This document shows, in pieces, positions 53,014 to 64,000 of a DNA stretch of 64,000 nt; position 1 is the stretch's first letter; each line of letters begins with the position of its first letter. The stretch is from Pseudomonas viridiflava. GTDB taxonomy: Bacteria; Pseudomonadota; Gammaproteobacteria; Pseudomonadales; Pseudomonadaceae. A program made the translations under genes and the position numbers. Under the pieces are notes generated by a model, which searched no databases, was not told where the DNA came from, and saw only the letters and a list, made by a program, of their open reading frames with translations. The DNA lies in contig NZ_UUOC01000025.1 in NCBI RefSeq assembly GCF_900590755.1, positions 279,974 to 343,973 on the forward strand. Direction: 5' to 3'.

Positions 53014-54018
53014 TCAAGTACGAGAAAAATCGGCGAATGCAGCGATGACCTGCTCGATCTGTTCGCGGGAAACATCCAGGTGCGTGACCATGCGCAAGCG
53101 TGGCGCGGCGCCGAGGGTAATCCCTCGTTTGGCACAAAAGGCTTTGAGGGCCTGAGCGCGGTCGCCGATGTTCACGTACACCATGTTGGTCTGCACCGGT
53201 TCAACTTCATAACCCAGCTCTGTCAGGCCTTCAGCCAGCAGCTCCGCATTGGCGTGGTCGTCAGCCAGGCGCTCGACGTGGTGCTCAAGGGCGTACAGAC
53301 CTGCCGCCGCCAGCAAACCGGCCTGACGCATGCCGCCACCGACCATTTTGCGCAAGCGGCGCGCCTTGCCAATAAAGGCTTCAGAGCCACAGAGCACCGA
53401 GCCAATCGGCGCGCCCAGGCCTTTAGACAGGCAGACCGACACCGAATCGAAATGCTGAGTGATCTCCCGGGCATCGACACCCAGTTTGACTGACGCGTTG
53501 TATAACCGCGCGCCGTCCAGATGCAGTGCCAGGCCATGGGCCTTGGAGAATTTACGCGCCGCCGCCAGATAGCTCATCGGCAGCACTTTGCCCTGCATGG
53601 TGTTTTCCAGGGCCAACAATTTACTGCGGGCAAAGTGGAAATCGTCCGGCTTGATGGTGGCCAGCACCTGGTCCAGATCCAGCGAGCCATCGGCCTGATT
53701 TTCCAGAGGCTGAGGCTGAATCGAACCCAGCACTGCCGCGCCGCCACCTTCGTATTTGTAGGTGTGCGCCTGCTGGCCGACGATGTATTCATCGCCGCGC
53801 TCACAGTGCGCCATCAAACCGAGCAGGTTACTCATCGTGCCGGTAGGGACGAACAGCGCAGCCTTGAAACCCAGGCGGTGGGCCAGGGTTGCTTCCAGTT
53901 GATTGACCGTCGGGTCTTCGCCATACACATCGTCACCCAAGGGTGCCAGCGCCATGGCTGCACGCATTCCGGCAGTGGGTTGGGTCACTGTGTCGCTGCG
54001 CAAATCGATAACCGTCAC
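53014..54018 (-). CDS. ltaE: Low-specificity L-threonine aldolase
   Basis: 334 residues from a GTG at 54018 with GGGAG 8 nt upstream. [20 protein letters not shown] at the N-terminus and the PLP Lys in [20 protein letters not shown] mark the threonine aldolase family, which cleaves L-threonine or L-allo-threonine to glycine and acetaldehyde. It lies between alaS and the divergent FMN riboswitch. Confidence 0.92.
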   Translation of the reverse strand: MTVIDLRSDTVTQPTAGMRAAMALAPLGDDVYGEDPTVNQLEATLAHRLGFKAALFVPTGTMSNLLGLMAHCERGDEYIVGQQAHTYKYEGGGAAVLGSIQPQPLENQADGSLDLDQVLATIKPDDFHFARSKLLALENTMQGKVLPMSYLAAARKFSKAHGLALHLDGARLYNASVKLGVDAREITQHFDSVSVCLSKGLGAPIGSVLCGSEAFIGKARRLRKMVGGGMRQAGLLAAAGLYALEHHVERLADDHANAELLAEGLTELGYEVEPVQTNMVYVNIGDRAQALKAFCAKRGITLGAAPRLRMVTHLDVSREQIEQVIAAFADFSRT

Positions 54019-54204
54019 GATGAAGCTCCCTGAAGAATGCGAACCTCAGTTCTGAGGCCTGTGACTTGGATAATCAAGGTATTGATCGGCAATTCCAAGG
54101 ATTCGTTATAAGAAAAAGTACGCATCACTGTAGGAAAGCATCCATGCACATTGCAGAGATCTGTGATAAAAACTGCCCCGCCGAAGAAAAATATCGACGG
54201 CAAC

Positions 54205-54342
54205 GTTCTCAGGGCGGGGTGCGATTCCCCACCGGCGGTAATGACGCGCAATGCGTTTAGCCCGCGAGCGCTCACTTCGGTGAGGTCAGCAGACCCGGTT
54301 GGATTCCGGGGCCGACGGTTATAGTCCGGATGAAGAGAGAAC
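54205..54342 (+). ncRNA. FMN riboswitch (RFN element)
   Basis: The conserved core is readable: GTTCTCAGGGCGGGGTG, GATTCCCCACCGGCGGTAAT, CCCGCGAGCG, GGTCAGCAGACCCGGTTG, ATTCCGGGGCCGACGGTTA, TAGTCCGGATG, AAGAGAGAAC. The closing P1 stem pairs GTTCTC (54205-54210) with GAGAAC (54337-54342). FMN binding turns off downstream genes. The following 120 bp, before ribH, contain the expression platform and a strong AGGAG site. Confidence 0.96.
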
Positions 54343-54465
54343 GGGATTGGCACCACCGGATCGTTTCGCGAGCATTGCCACGTTTTTCGTGGGGCTGGCG
54401 GTCGTACCCTGGCATCCCTTTCGATCCAAAGCGCCCTGTTTTTTCATAGACAGGAGACAGAACTG

Positions 54466-54975
54466 ATGCAACCCACCGCAATTGACAGCAAAGCCAAAAG
54501 CCACGCAAACGAGCGCATCGCCTTTATCCAGGCCTGCTGGCACAAGGATATTGTCGATCAGAGCAAAATCGGCTTCGTCGCCGAGATGGCTAACCATGGC
54601 TACACCGAAGCGGACATCGATTTTTTCGAAGTTGGCGGCGCCTTTGAAATCCCGCTGCACGCCAAACTGCTCGCCAACAGCGGCCGCTACGCTGGCATCG
54701 TCGGCGCGGCGCTGGTGGTTGACGGCGGCATCTACCGTCACGAGTTCGTCGCTCAGTCCGTGGTCAGCGCCCTGATGCATGTGCAGCTGGAAACCGAAGT
54801 GCCGGTGTTCTCGGTGGTATTAACCCCGCACCACTTCCACGCTGGCGAAGAGCATCAGAAGTTCTTCTTCGAGCATTTCCTGCATAAAGGTCAGGAAGCA
54901 GCGAAGACCTGCGCCGACACCGTCGCCAAGGTGCGTGCGTTGCGTCGCAGTGAGGGGCAGAAGAAGGTCGGGTAA
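54466..54975 (+). CDS. ribH2: 6,7-dimethyl-8-ribityllumazine synthase, type II (RibH2)
   Basis: 169 residues. RIAFIQACWHKDIVDQSKIG, EIPLHAKLLANSGRYAGIVG, VVDGGIYRHEFVAQ and SVVLTPHHFH match the Brucella type II lumazine synthase very closely; the catalytic His is in PHHFH. It condenses the pyrimidine and butanone intermediates in riboflavin synthesis. It is directly under an FMN riboswitch and stands alone, unlike the housekeeping ribH normally near nusB. Type II enzymes are usually decameric. Confidence 0.9.
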   Translation: MQPTAIDSKAKSHANERIAFIQACWHKDIVDQSKIGFVAEMANHGYTEADIDFFEVGGAFEIPLHAKLLANSGRYAGIVGAALVVDGGIYRHEFVAQSVVSALMHVQLETEVPVFSVVLTPHHFHAGEEHQKFFFEHFLHKGQEAAKTCADTVAKVRALRRSEGQKKVG

Positions 54976-54987
54976 GCACACCGCATA

Positions 54988-55081
54988 CCTGTAGGAGCCG
55001 CCGCAGGCTGCGAATGCACACTGTCTGGACATGAATCATTGCCTGACACACCGCATTCGCAGCCTGCGGCAGCTCCTACAG
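54988..55081. repeat. Palindromic extragenic repeat between convergent genes
   Basis: CTGTAGGAGCCGCCGCAGGC is paired with GCCTGCGGCAGCTCCTACAG at the other end, with a 50-bp core. It fills the gap between ribH2 and astE and may serve as a two-way terminator. Confidence 0.85.
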
Positions 55082-55089
55082 AGACCGTA

Positions 55090-56097
55090 TCAAAGCAACC
55101 CATCAGCCTTGGCAGGCACAATCAATATCCCCGCCCGCAAGCCAATCTGCACTCTGGGATTGGGAAAGATAATCCTCGCCCCCTCCTCTTCCACCACCCA
55201 GCGTGAATCGCTCAGGTCGTCGGCCAACAGATAACCCTTGGCCAGTGGCGAGAAGTTCTCCACATCCAGTGGCAAGTGCATCCGGAAAGCGTCGCTGTGC
55301 TTGATGACTTCCCGCGCCACACTGAATAGCTGTAGCCCTTCAAGGTCCTCATCCAGCTCCGGCTCGTTGCCTTCGATCATCTGTTGCAGACGAGTACGCA
55401 GCAGGCTCAGATTGACTTCGGCGTTCTGCCCGAACGGCCGCGCCTTGCCCAGTTCCAGGGTGAAAGCCTCCGCCCCCAGCTTGTCGTAGGTGTAGGCGCT
55501 GAACACGATGGAGGATTTGTTCTGCAGCAGCACCGCCTGCATGCCCGCAGCGCGCAGTCGGGCCAATTCAACACGGGAGTGAGCGCGGCCTTCCTTCCAG
55601 GGATACAGCGCGAATTGTTCGATCTTCGAGCCACGAATGGCAGTGTGCAGGTCGTAGTGCAGACGGTAGCGGTCCGGCACGCTGAAAAACGTGGCCGCCA
55701 GCCGCTCCAGCTCACAGGCGCGCAACGCTTCGGAGCCACCGCTGAGTTCGTGTCGGCCATTGAATAGCCGGTTTACATCCTGCTCGACGTAACGTTCCCC
55801 ACGGCGCATGGCCTCGGGGTTGCCGAACAGAAAAAGAATACGGGCCCGCGGCTTCAATTCGCAGCGGGCAATGCTGCGGATCAGGTCGTCCAGCAGCTCG
55901 ATCGGTGCAGTCTCATTGCCATGGATGCCAGCCGACAACAGCAAGTCGGTGCCGTTGTCGTGGTCCTGAGGCGGACGCACTTCAAGCGCGCCCTCGCTCA
56001 GCCAGCGCAGCCGCACGCCGCCGACGGTCGTTTGAGTCTTTTCCGCTGGTTCACGTCCAGCCAGGGTCAGGTCAAGCAGTTTGCCGAGGGCGAGCAT
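55090..56097 (-). CDS. astE: Succinylglutamate desuccinylase
   Basis: 335 residues. Zn-carboxypeptidase-like fold with [13 protein letters not shown] (His and Glu ligands), [20 protein letters not shown] and the third ligand in [11 protein letters not shown]. It hydrolyses N-succinylglutamate to glutamate and succinate, the last step of the AST pathway (aruE in P. aeruginosa). AAGGAAA lies before the ATG. It is the last gene of the operon, 24 bp after the small conserved gene. Confidence 0.95.
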   Translation of the reverse strand: MLALGKLLDLTLAGREPAEKTQTTVGGVRLRWLSEGALEVRPPQDHDNGTDLLLSAGIHGNETAPIELLDDLIRSIARCELKPRARILFLFGNPEAMRRGERYVEQDVNRLFNGRHELSGGSEALRACELERLAATFFSVPDRYRLHYDLHTAIRGSKIEQFALYPWKEGRAHSRVELARLRAAGMQAVLLQNKSSIVFSAYTYDKLGAEAFTLELGKARPFGQNAEVNLSLLRTRLQQMIEGNEPELDEDLEGLQLFSVAREVIKHSDAFRMHLPLDVENFSPLAKGYLLADDLSDSRWVVEEEGARIIFPNPRVQIGLRAGILIVPAKADGLL

Positions 56098-56121
56098 GGG
56101 CAGTTTCCTTCAGAGACTCAA

Positions 56122-56409
56122 TCAGTCGTGCTGGCAATCCGGGCCATGCACATGCTCTTCGCCGTCACCCACATCGGCAGGTTCCATTTCCAGTTGCAGG
56201 CTGACCAGGTTGGTGGCCAATGGGCGCAGCAGCAGGTTGGCGTATTCGGCATCGCCTTCTTCGACGTCAACGCCGATCAGCAACTGGCCGCGGCCGTCGT
56301 GCTGGATCCACAGTTCCTTGCCCTGCCACATGACGGCGACGCGGGTGCAGGAAGTTTCCAGCTGAGTGCCATCGGTGTCTTCAAGGATTAATTGCAGGGT
56401 GTCGCTCAT
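56122..56409 (-). CDS. Small conserved protein of the aru operon, function unknown
   Basis: 95 residues. Acidic, starting MSDTLQLILEDTDGTQLETS and ending in a His/Cys-rich tail (EEHVHGPDCQHD) that could bind a metal. It lies between astB and astE, the position of PA0900 in P. aeruginosa, 18 bp after astB. Its constant place in the operon suggests a role in the pathway or its metal supply. I do not recognise a family. Confidence 0.8.
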   Translation of the reverse strand: MSDTLQLILEDTDGTQLETSCTRVAVMWQGKELWIQHDGRGQLLIGVDVEEGDAEYANLLLRPLATNLVSLQLEMEPADVGDGEEHVHGPDCQHD

Positions 56410-56427
56410 GATCGGGATTCTCTAAGT

Positions 56428-57774
56428 TCAGACGAGTTGGAAAGGATAGACCGCGCCCAGTTTAAGGATTTGCGTCAGTTCATCCAGTGCCGTGCGGCAT
56501 TCAAGCAGCAATTGTGGGTCGGTCAGGTCATCCTCGCTCATGCGATCGCGATAATGCTTGTCGACCCATCGAGTCAGGGTGGCGTACAACGGCGCGGTCA
56601 TGATAACCCCTGGATTGACTGCCGCCAGCTCGGTTTCATTGAGCGCGACCCGAAGCCGCAGGCAAGCAGGGCCGCCGCCGTTCTGCATGCTTTGCTTGAG
56701 ATCGAACACCTTGACCTCGCGGATCGGCCCGGCACCGGCCAGCAACCCTTGCAGATAGCGCCAGACACGCTCGTTGCTGCGGCATTCTTCCGGCACGATC
56801 AGCAGCATCGAGCCATCAGCCCGGGACAACAGCTGGCTGTTGAAAAGATAGGAACGCACGGCATCTTCCACCGAAACGTCAGCCCGAGGCACGCAAACGG
56901 CCTTGAGCTGGCCACCACAACGACCCAGTTTGTCCTGAAGTTCGCCGAGCAGCCGCTCGGTATGGAGGAAGGCGTCCTCGTGATAGAACAGCACTTCGCC
57001 ATTGCCCACCGCGATCACGTCGTTATGGAACACGCCCTGATCGATCACCGCCGGATTCTGCTGGCCGTAGACCACGCCGTTTTCGCTCAAGCCGTGCAGG
57101 CGAGCAACGGCCTGGGACGCTTCCAGGGTCTGGCGTGCCGGGTACTTTTGCGGCGCTGGATAGCGGCTGTCGAAGGCACTGCGACCAAACACGAAAAACT
57201 CCACGCCCGCATCGCCGTAGTCCCGGCACAAACGGGTGTGGTTGGCGGCGCCTTCGTCACCGAACTGGGTTACCGATGGCAGAGCGCTGTGATGAGCGAA
57301 GTGTTGCTGATCAGCAAACATCGCCCCCAGCACGCGGCTGGTGGTGGGATGCTCAATGCTGCGGTGATATTTGCAGGCCAGGTTGGCAGCGGTGAAATGC
57401 ACGCGGCCGTCGGCGGTGTCGGCGCTGGGGCTGACGGTGGCGGCATTGGCCACCCACATGCTGGACGCTGAGCAACTGGCGGCCAGCAGGGGCATGGCCT
57501 GCTTTGCCGCCTGCTCGATGACCTGAGCGTCGCTGCCAGCAAAACCCAACTTGCGCAGGCCAGCCACGTCCGGGCGTTCCTGAGGGGCCAGTACACCCTG
57601 AGTGAAGCCCATGTCCATCAACGCCTTCATCTTCGCCAGGCCTTGCAGCGCCGCTTCGCGAGGGTTGGAGGATTGCTGGCAATTGCTCTGGGACGCGACG
57701 TTACCGTAGGACAACCCGCCGTAGTTGTGCGTCGGCCCGACCAGGCCGTCAAAATTGACTTCGTATGATTTCAT
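56428..57774 (-). CDS. astB: N-succinylarginine dihydrolase
   Basis: 448 residues. The N-terminus [20 protein letters not shown] is diagnostic, and the guanidino-modifying fold is seen with [18 protein letters not shown] and [19 protein letters not shown]. It converts N2-succinylarginine to succinylornithine plus CO2 and ammonia. GGAG precedes the ATG. The 286-bp gap to astD contains repeats, whereas the other genes of this operon are tightly packed. Confidence 0.96.
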   Translation of the reverse strand: MKSYEVNFDGLVGPTHNYGGLSYGNVASQSNCQQSSNPREAALQGLAKMKALMDMGFTQGVLAPQERPDVAGLRKLGFAGSDAQVIEQAAKQAMPLLAASCSASSMWVANAATVSPSADTADGRVHFTAANLACKYHRSIEHPTTSRVLGAMFADQQHFAHHSALPSVTQFGDEGAANHTRLCRDYGDAGVEFFVFGRSAFDSRYPAPQKYPARQTLEASQAVARLHGLSENGVVYGQQNPAVIDQGVFHNDVIAVGNGEVLFYHEDAFLHTERLLGELQDKLGRCGGQLKAVCVPRADVSVEDAVRSYLFNSQLLSRADGSMLLIVPEECRSNERVWRYLQGLLAGAGPIREVKVFDLKQSMQNGGGPACLRLRVALNETELAAVNPGVIMTAPLYATLTRWVDKHYRDRMSEDDLTDPQLLLECRTALDELTQILKLGAVYPFQLV

Positions 57775-57832
57775 CGGCTCGGCTCCGTGGATCTGTTCTT
57801 ATCTGTTCTTATAGCTACACATCTTAATGACC

Positions 57833-57990
57833 GCTTCGCAGCCTTCGGCAGCTCCTACAATCATCCTGTAGGAGATCTCCCGTCTCGCAACAAATACGAT
57901 CCCTGTAGGAGTGAGCTTGCTCGCGATGCGGTTTGCGTATCAATAAATCATGGACTGACCTGACGCTATCGCGAGCAAGCTCACTCCAAC
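57833..57990. repeat. Two palindromic repeats inserted between astD and astB
   Basis: A half element (TTCGCAGCCTTCGGCAGCTC, 57837-57870) is followed by a full pair at 57903-57990: TGTAGGAGTGAGCTTGCTCG with CGAGCAAGCTCACTCCAACA inverted. Nothing else is seen in this gap. Confidence 0.82.
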
Positions 57991-58060
57991 AGAAAGATCA
58001 TTAAAATTCAGGTAGTTAGATCATTTTTGATGATAGCTGCCGAATGCTGCGAACGCGTCA

Positions 58061-60549
<2,489 letters not shown>

Positions 60550-60624
60550 GCTATCTCCTCAATGCCGCTTCCCTCGGGAACCGGCGAAACTCGCTAAACC
60601 TGCAATTCACAAACGAACCGCGTA

Positions 60625-61656
60625 CTAGACCGCTACTACCCGAACGCTGGCACCTTCACCGACACCCAATGCCTCGGCAGCAGCCAGACTCAGCGCCACC
60701 GGCTTGCCCGGCGCCCAGTCCAGCTCCAGCAGAATCGCCCGGTAATCCTGAAGCAGGCCGTTGGCGACCAGATACAACCGACCTCCGGAACCTGTGTCGG
60801 TGGATTTCTCGGGATCGAGCCTGACCGGCACCAGACGACTCTGGGCGATGGAGCGAATCCCGGAGACCCGCGCATGCAGGGTCGGGCCGCCGTCGAAGAT
60901 GTCGATGTAGTGATCAGTCTCGAAACCCTCACGCATGAGGATGTCGAAAGTGATCTGCGCCCGTGGATGCACCTGGCCCATGGCTTCCTGGGCGGCGTCC
61001 GGCAGCAGCGGTACGTAGATCGGGTAATGCGGCATCAGCTCGGCCAGGAAGGTCCGGCTTTTCAACCCGCACAGGCGCTCGGCGGCGGCGTAGTTCAGGT
61101 CGAAGAAGTTGCGGCCAATAGCGTCCCAGAACGGAGAGTCGCCGTTTTCATCGCTGTAACCGACGATCTCGGTCACCACCGAATCAGCGAAACGCTCCGG
61201 GTGGCTGGCGACAAACAGCAGACGGCCACGGGAGTTGAGTTCCGACCAGGCGCTGCCCACCAGCTCCGGCACCACGTAGAAGCTGGTCAACAAGCTGTTG
61301 CCGGTCAGGTCGTGGCATTGGGAGAGCACGTGAATCTTGTTGTGGATTTTCAGTTCACGGGAGGCGTGAACGAATGTCTCGTTACGAAAGCTGTAGAAGG
61401 GTTCGGAATAACCCGCCGAAGCGACAATCCCGGAACAGCCCACCAGACGGCCGCTGTCGCTGTCTTCAAGGACGAAGAAGTAGGTCTCTTCGCCATTGAA
61501 GCTGACCTCAGCCGCAAACGACGCTTCCGATGCAGCGATCTTGTCGCCCAGACGGCCAGCGTCGTCAGGCAAGGACGTGACACCAATCGGGCTGTCGGCA
61601 GCGAGGCGTTGGACCTCCGCCAGATCAGCCATTTGCGCAGGGCGCATCACGAGCAT
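60625..61656 (-). CDS. aruF: Arginine/ornithine N-succinyltransferase subunit alpha
   Basis: 343 residues. The paralogue of the downstream subunit: MLVMRPAQMADLAEVQRLAA, YFFVLEDSDSGRLVGCSGIV, FWDAIGRNFFDLNYAAAERL and DIFDGGPTLHARVSGIRSIA. Pseudomonas uses this two-subunit form where E. coli has a single AstA. AAGGAG lies before the ATG. It is 106 bp after aruC. Confidence 0.94.
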   Translation of the reverse strand: MLVMRPAQMADLAEVQRLAADSPIGVTSLPDDAGRLGDKIAASEASFAAEVSFNGEETYFFVLEDSDSGRLVGCSGIVASAGYSEPFYSFRNETFVHASRELKIHNKIHVLSQCHDLTGNSLLTSFYVVPELVGSAWSELNSRGRLLFVASHPERFADSVVTEIVGYSDENGDSPFWDAIGRNFFDLNYAAAERLCGLKSRTFLAELMPHYPIYVPLLPDAAQEAMGQVHPRAQITFDILMREGFETDHYIDIFDGGPTLHARVSGIRSIAQSRLVPVRLDPEKSTDTGSGGRLYLVANGLLQDYRAILLELDWAPGKPVALSLAAAEALGVGEGASVRVVAV

Positions 61657-61762
61657 GGTGCCACTCCTTACCAGAAAACAGACCGGTCAAAGCCGGCACA
61701 GAAAAATGCCCAAAGGGCAGTAGGGTCAGCTGCAAGCTTGAGGCTTGCAGCTTGCAGCGGCT

Positions 61763-63128
<1,366 letters not shown>

Positions 63129-63482
63129 TATAGCGTTGCAAAGGCGCAGTTTAAACGTTGCGGGGCCAGAGTTGCAGATACAGATGTATTTGATTTGGGT
63201 GGATACAAGGTGTGGGAGCGTGGCTTGGTCTGGGCGGCATTCCGACGATAAGGACACCGCTATCTAAAGTGAACCGCGTTCAACTTGATCGCGGCATGAG
63301 TATCTGGACATTTTTTCTGAGGTTTTTTGTGTGCATATCCGTTGCTGGAGTAACGGCCACTGGGGGTTGCGCCCTTACGGCGCCTCACTTTTGAACAGCG
63401 CAAAAGTAAGCAAAACGCTCTTGCCCCACCACTCGGTCCCTCGCTGTCGCTCGGCATGCCCGTAATCCGACATTGATTCGGC

Positions 63483-63966
63483 GGGCCGCCGCGAAGGGCC
63501 ATCCCTGGCCCAGCGCGGCTAAACCGGCATCCATGCCGGTTTGCACCGCCGAATCAATATCGAATTCCGGCCAGCGTGGTTTAACGGGGCGCTTAAGATC
63601 AAAAGCCAGATCAACAGCCAGATCAATAGCAGATCTAGATCAAAGGCGGCGATGGTTGCGCTACGTGAATTGAGGTAGGAGCTGCCGAAGGCTGCGAAGG
63701 CGGCTACCGATTCGCAGCCTTCGGCAGCTCCTACAGAGAATTGTGCACGTCGTTGAATCCGCGAATTCATTCGCGAAGGCGATGGATCACGCACCGAAGA
63801 AAGGGCGGTAAGTTCAAACAAACAGGCCGGCTTTCAGGCCGCCGCGCTTTTGATCTTGGGCGCCCCGTTAAACCACGCTGGCCGACCGCGGGCCTTGAAC
63901 CGTGGGCAACCCGGCAGGACGCCGGGTTAGCCGCGCTGGGCCAGGGATGGCCCTTCGCGGCGGCCC
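63483..63966. repeat. Nested long inverted-repeat element of about 480 bp
   Basis: Outer arms of 40 bp (63483-63522 and 63927-63966) are perfect inverted copies beginning GGGCCGCCGCGAAGGGCCAT. Inner arms of 24 bp (63569-63592 and 63860-63883; GGCCAGCGTGGTTTAACGGG) are also perfect, each followed by AGATCAAAAG. Small hairpins lie just inside each outer arm (AAACCGGCAT-CC-ATGCCGGTTT on the left). Near the centre are short direct repeats (AGATCAA-AGC, 63597-63640) and a palindromic repeat (63675-63735). Confidence 0.85.
63675..63735. repeat. Palindromic extragenic repeat inside the nested element
   Basis: GTAGGAGCTGCCGAAGGCTG and its inverse (CAGCCTTCGGCAGCTCCTAC) around a 21-bp core; same family as 21475-21549. 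Confidence 0.88.
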
Positions 63967-64000
63967 ACGGTTCAAGGTCTGCGGTCGGGTACACCGAGCC

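Noticed and set aside
63212..63994. Several 60-100 codon frames in the last kilobase
   Set aside because: They coincide with extragenic repeats and the inverted-repeat element.

Overview
The window is chromosomal DNA of a Pseudomonas in the fluorescens/syringae lineage. The evidence is the gene order: flgA/flgM/flgN/flgZ next to cheV-cheR and flgBCDE-flgFGHIJKL; the block csrA-lysC-alaS beside aruC-F-G-D-B-E, the same arrangement as PA0895-PA0905 of P. aeruginosa; an AmrZ-type regulator; and typical Pseudomonas extragenic repeats. Most coding DNA is GC-rich; the island at 31.6-36.7 kb looks somewhat AT-richer by eye. | Layout. (1) 1-19 kb, minus strand: a flagellin-type glycosyltransferase cut by the left edge, then flgL-K-J-I-H-G-F, a six-unit palindromic repeat array, a second hook-protein gene with a duplicated middle domain, the normal flgE-D-C-B operon, cheR and cheV. 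(2) 18.8-21.4 kb, plus strand: flgA, flgM, flgN and the PilZ brake flgZ. (3) 21.5-24.3 kb, minus: an MFS transporter and a gamma-glutamylpolyamine-synthetase-like protein. (4) 24.6-36.7 kb: a glycan island made of two convergent operons. The left one encodes a VioA-like sugar aminotransferase, a methyltransferase, a 1182-residue multidomain glycosyltransferase, a second methyltransferase and a PhyH-type Fe(II) dioxygenase. The right one encodes an acyl carrier protein, a Rieske oxygenase, two ketoacyl-ACP synthase III enzymes, a short-chain reductase and a NeuD/VioB-type acyltransferase. (5) 36.9-39.2 kb: a two-component pair with a TPR response regulator. (6) 39.7-44 kb: an STN-type TonB receptor and a divergent tetR/oxidoreductase pair. 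(7) 44-48.5 kb: four tRNA genes, two small membrane proteins, amrZ and mgtE. (8) 48.5-54 kb: csrA, lysC, alaS, ltaE. (9) 54.2-55 kb: an FMN riboswitch upstream of a type II lumazine synthase. (10) 55-63 kb: the arginine succinyltransferase operon. (11) 63-64 kb: no gene, but a nested inverted-repeat element. | How it fits together. Sigma-54-like promoters (GG/GC elements at -24/-12) lie before flgF, flgB and flgA, and also before both island operons. Together with the large glycosyltransferase, which is a paralogue of the one next to flgL, this suggests the island builds and attaches an acylated, methylated dideoxy-amino sugar to flagellin. That would be a variant of the modified-viosamine system of P. 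syringae and of the a-type flagellin island of P. aeruginosa, enlarged by two oxygenases and a second condensing enzyme. The glycan structure itself is inference. The remainder of the window is core metabolism and regulation.
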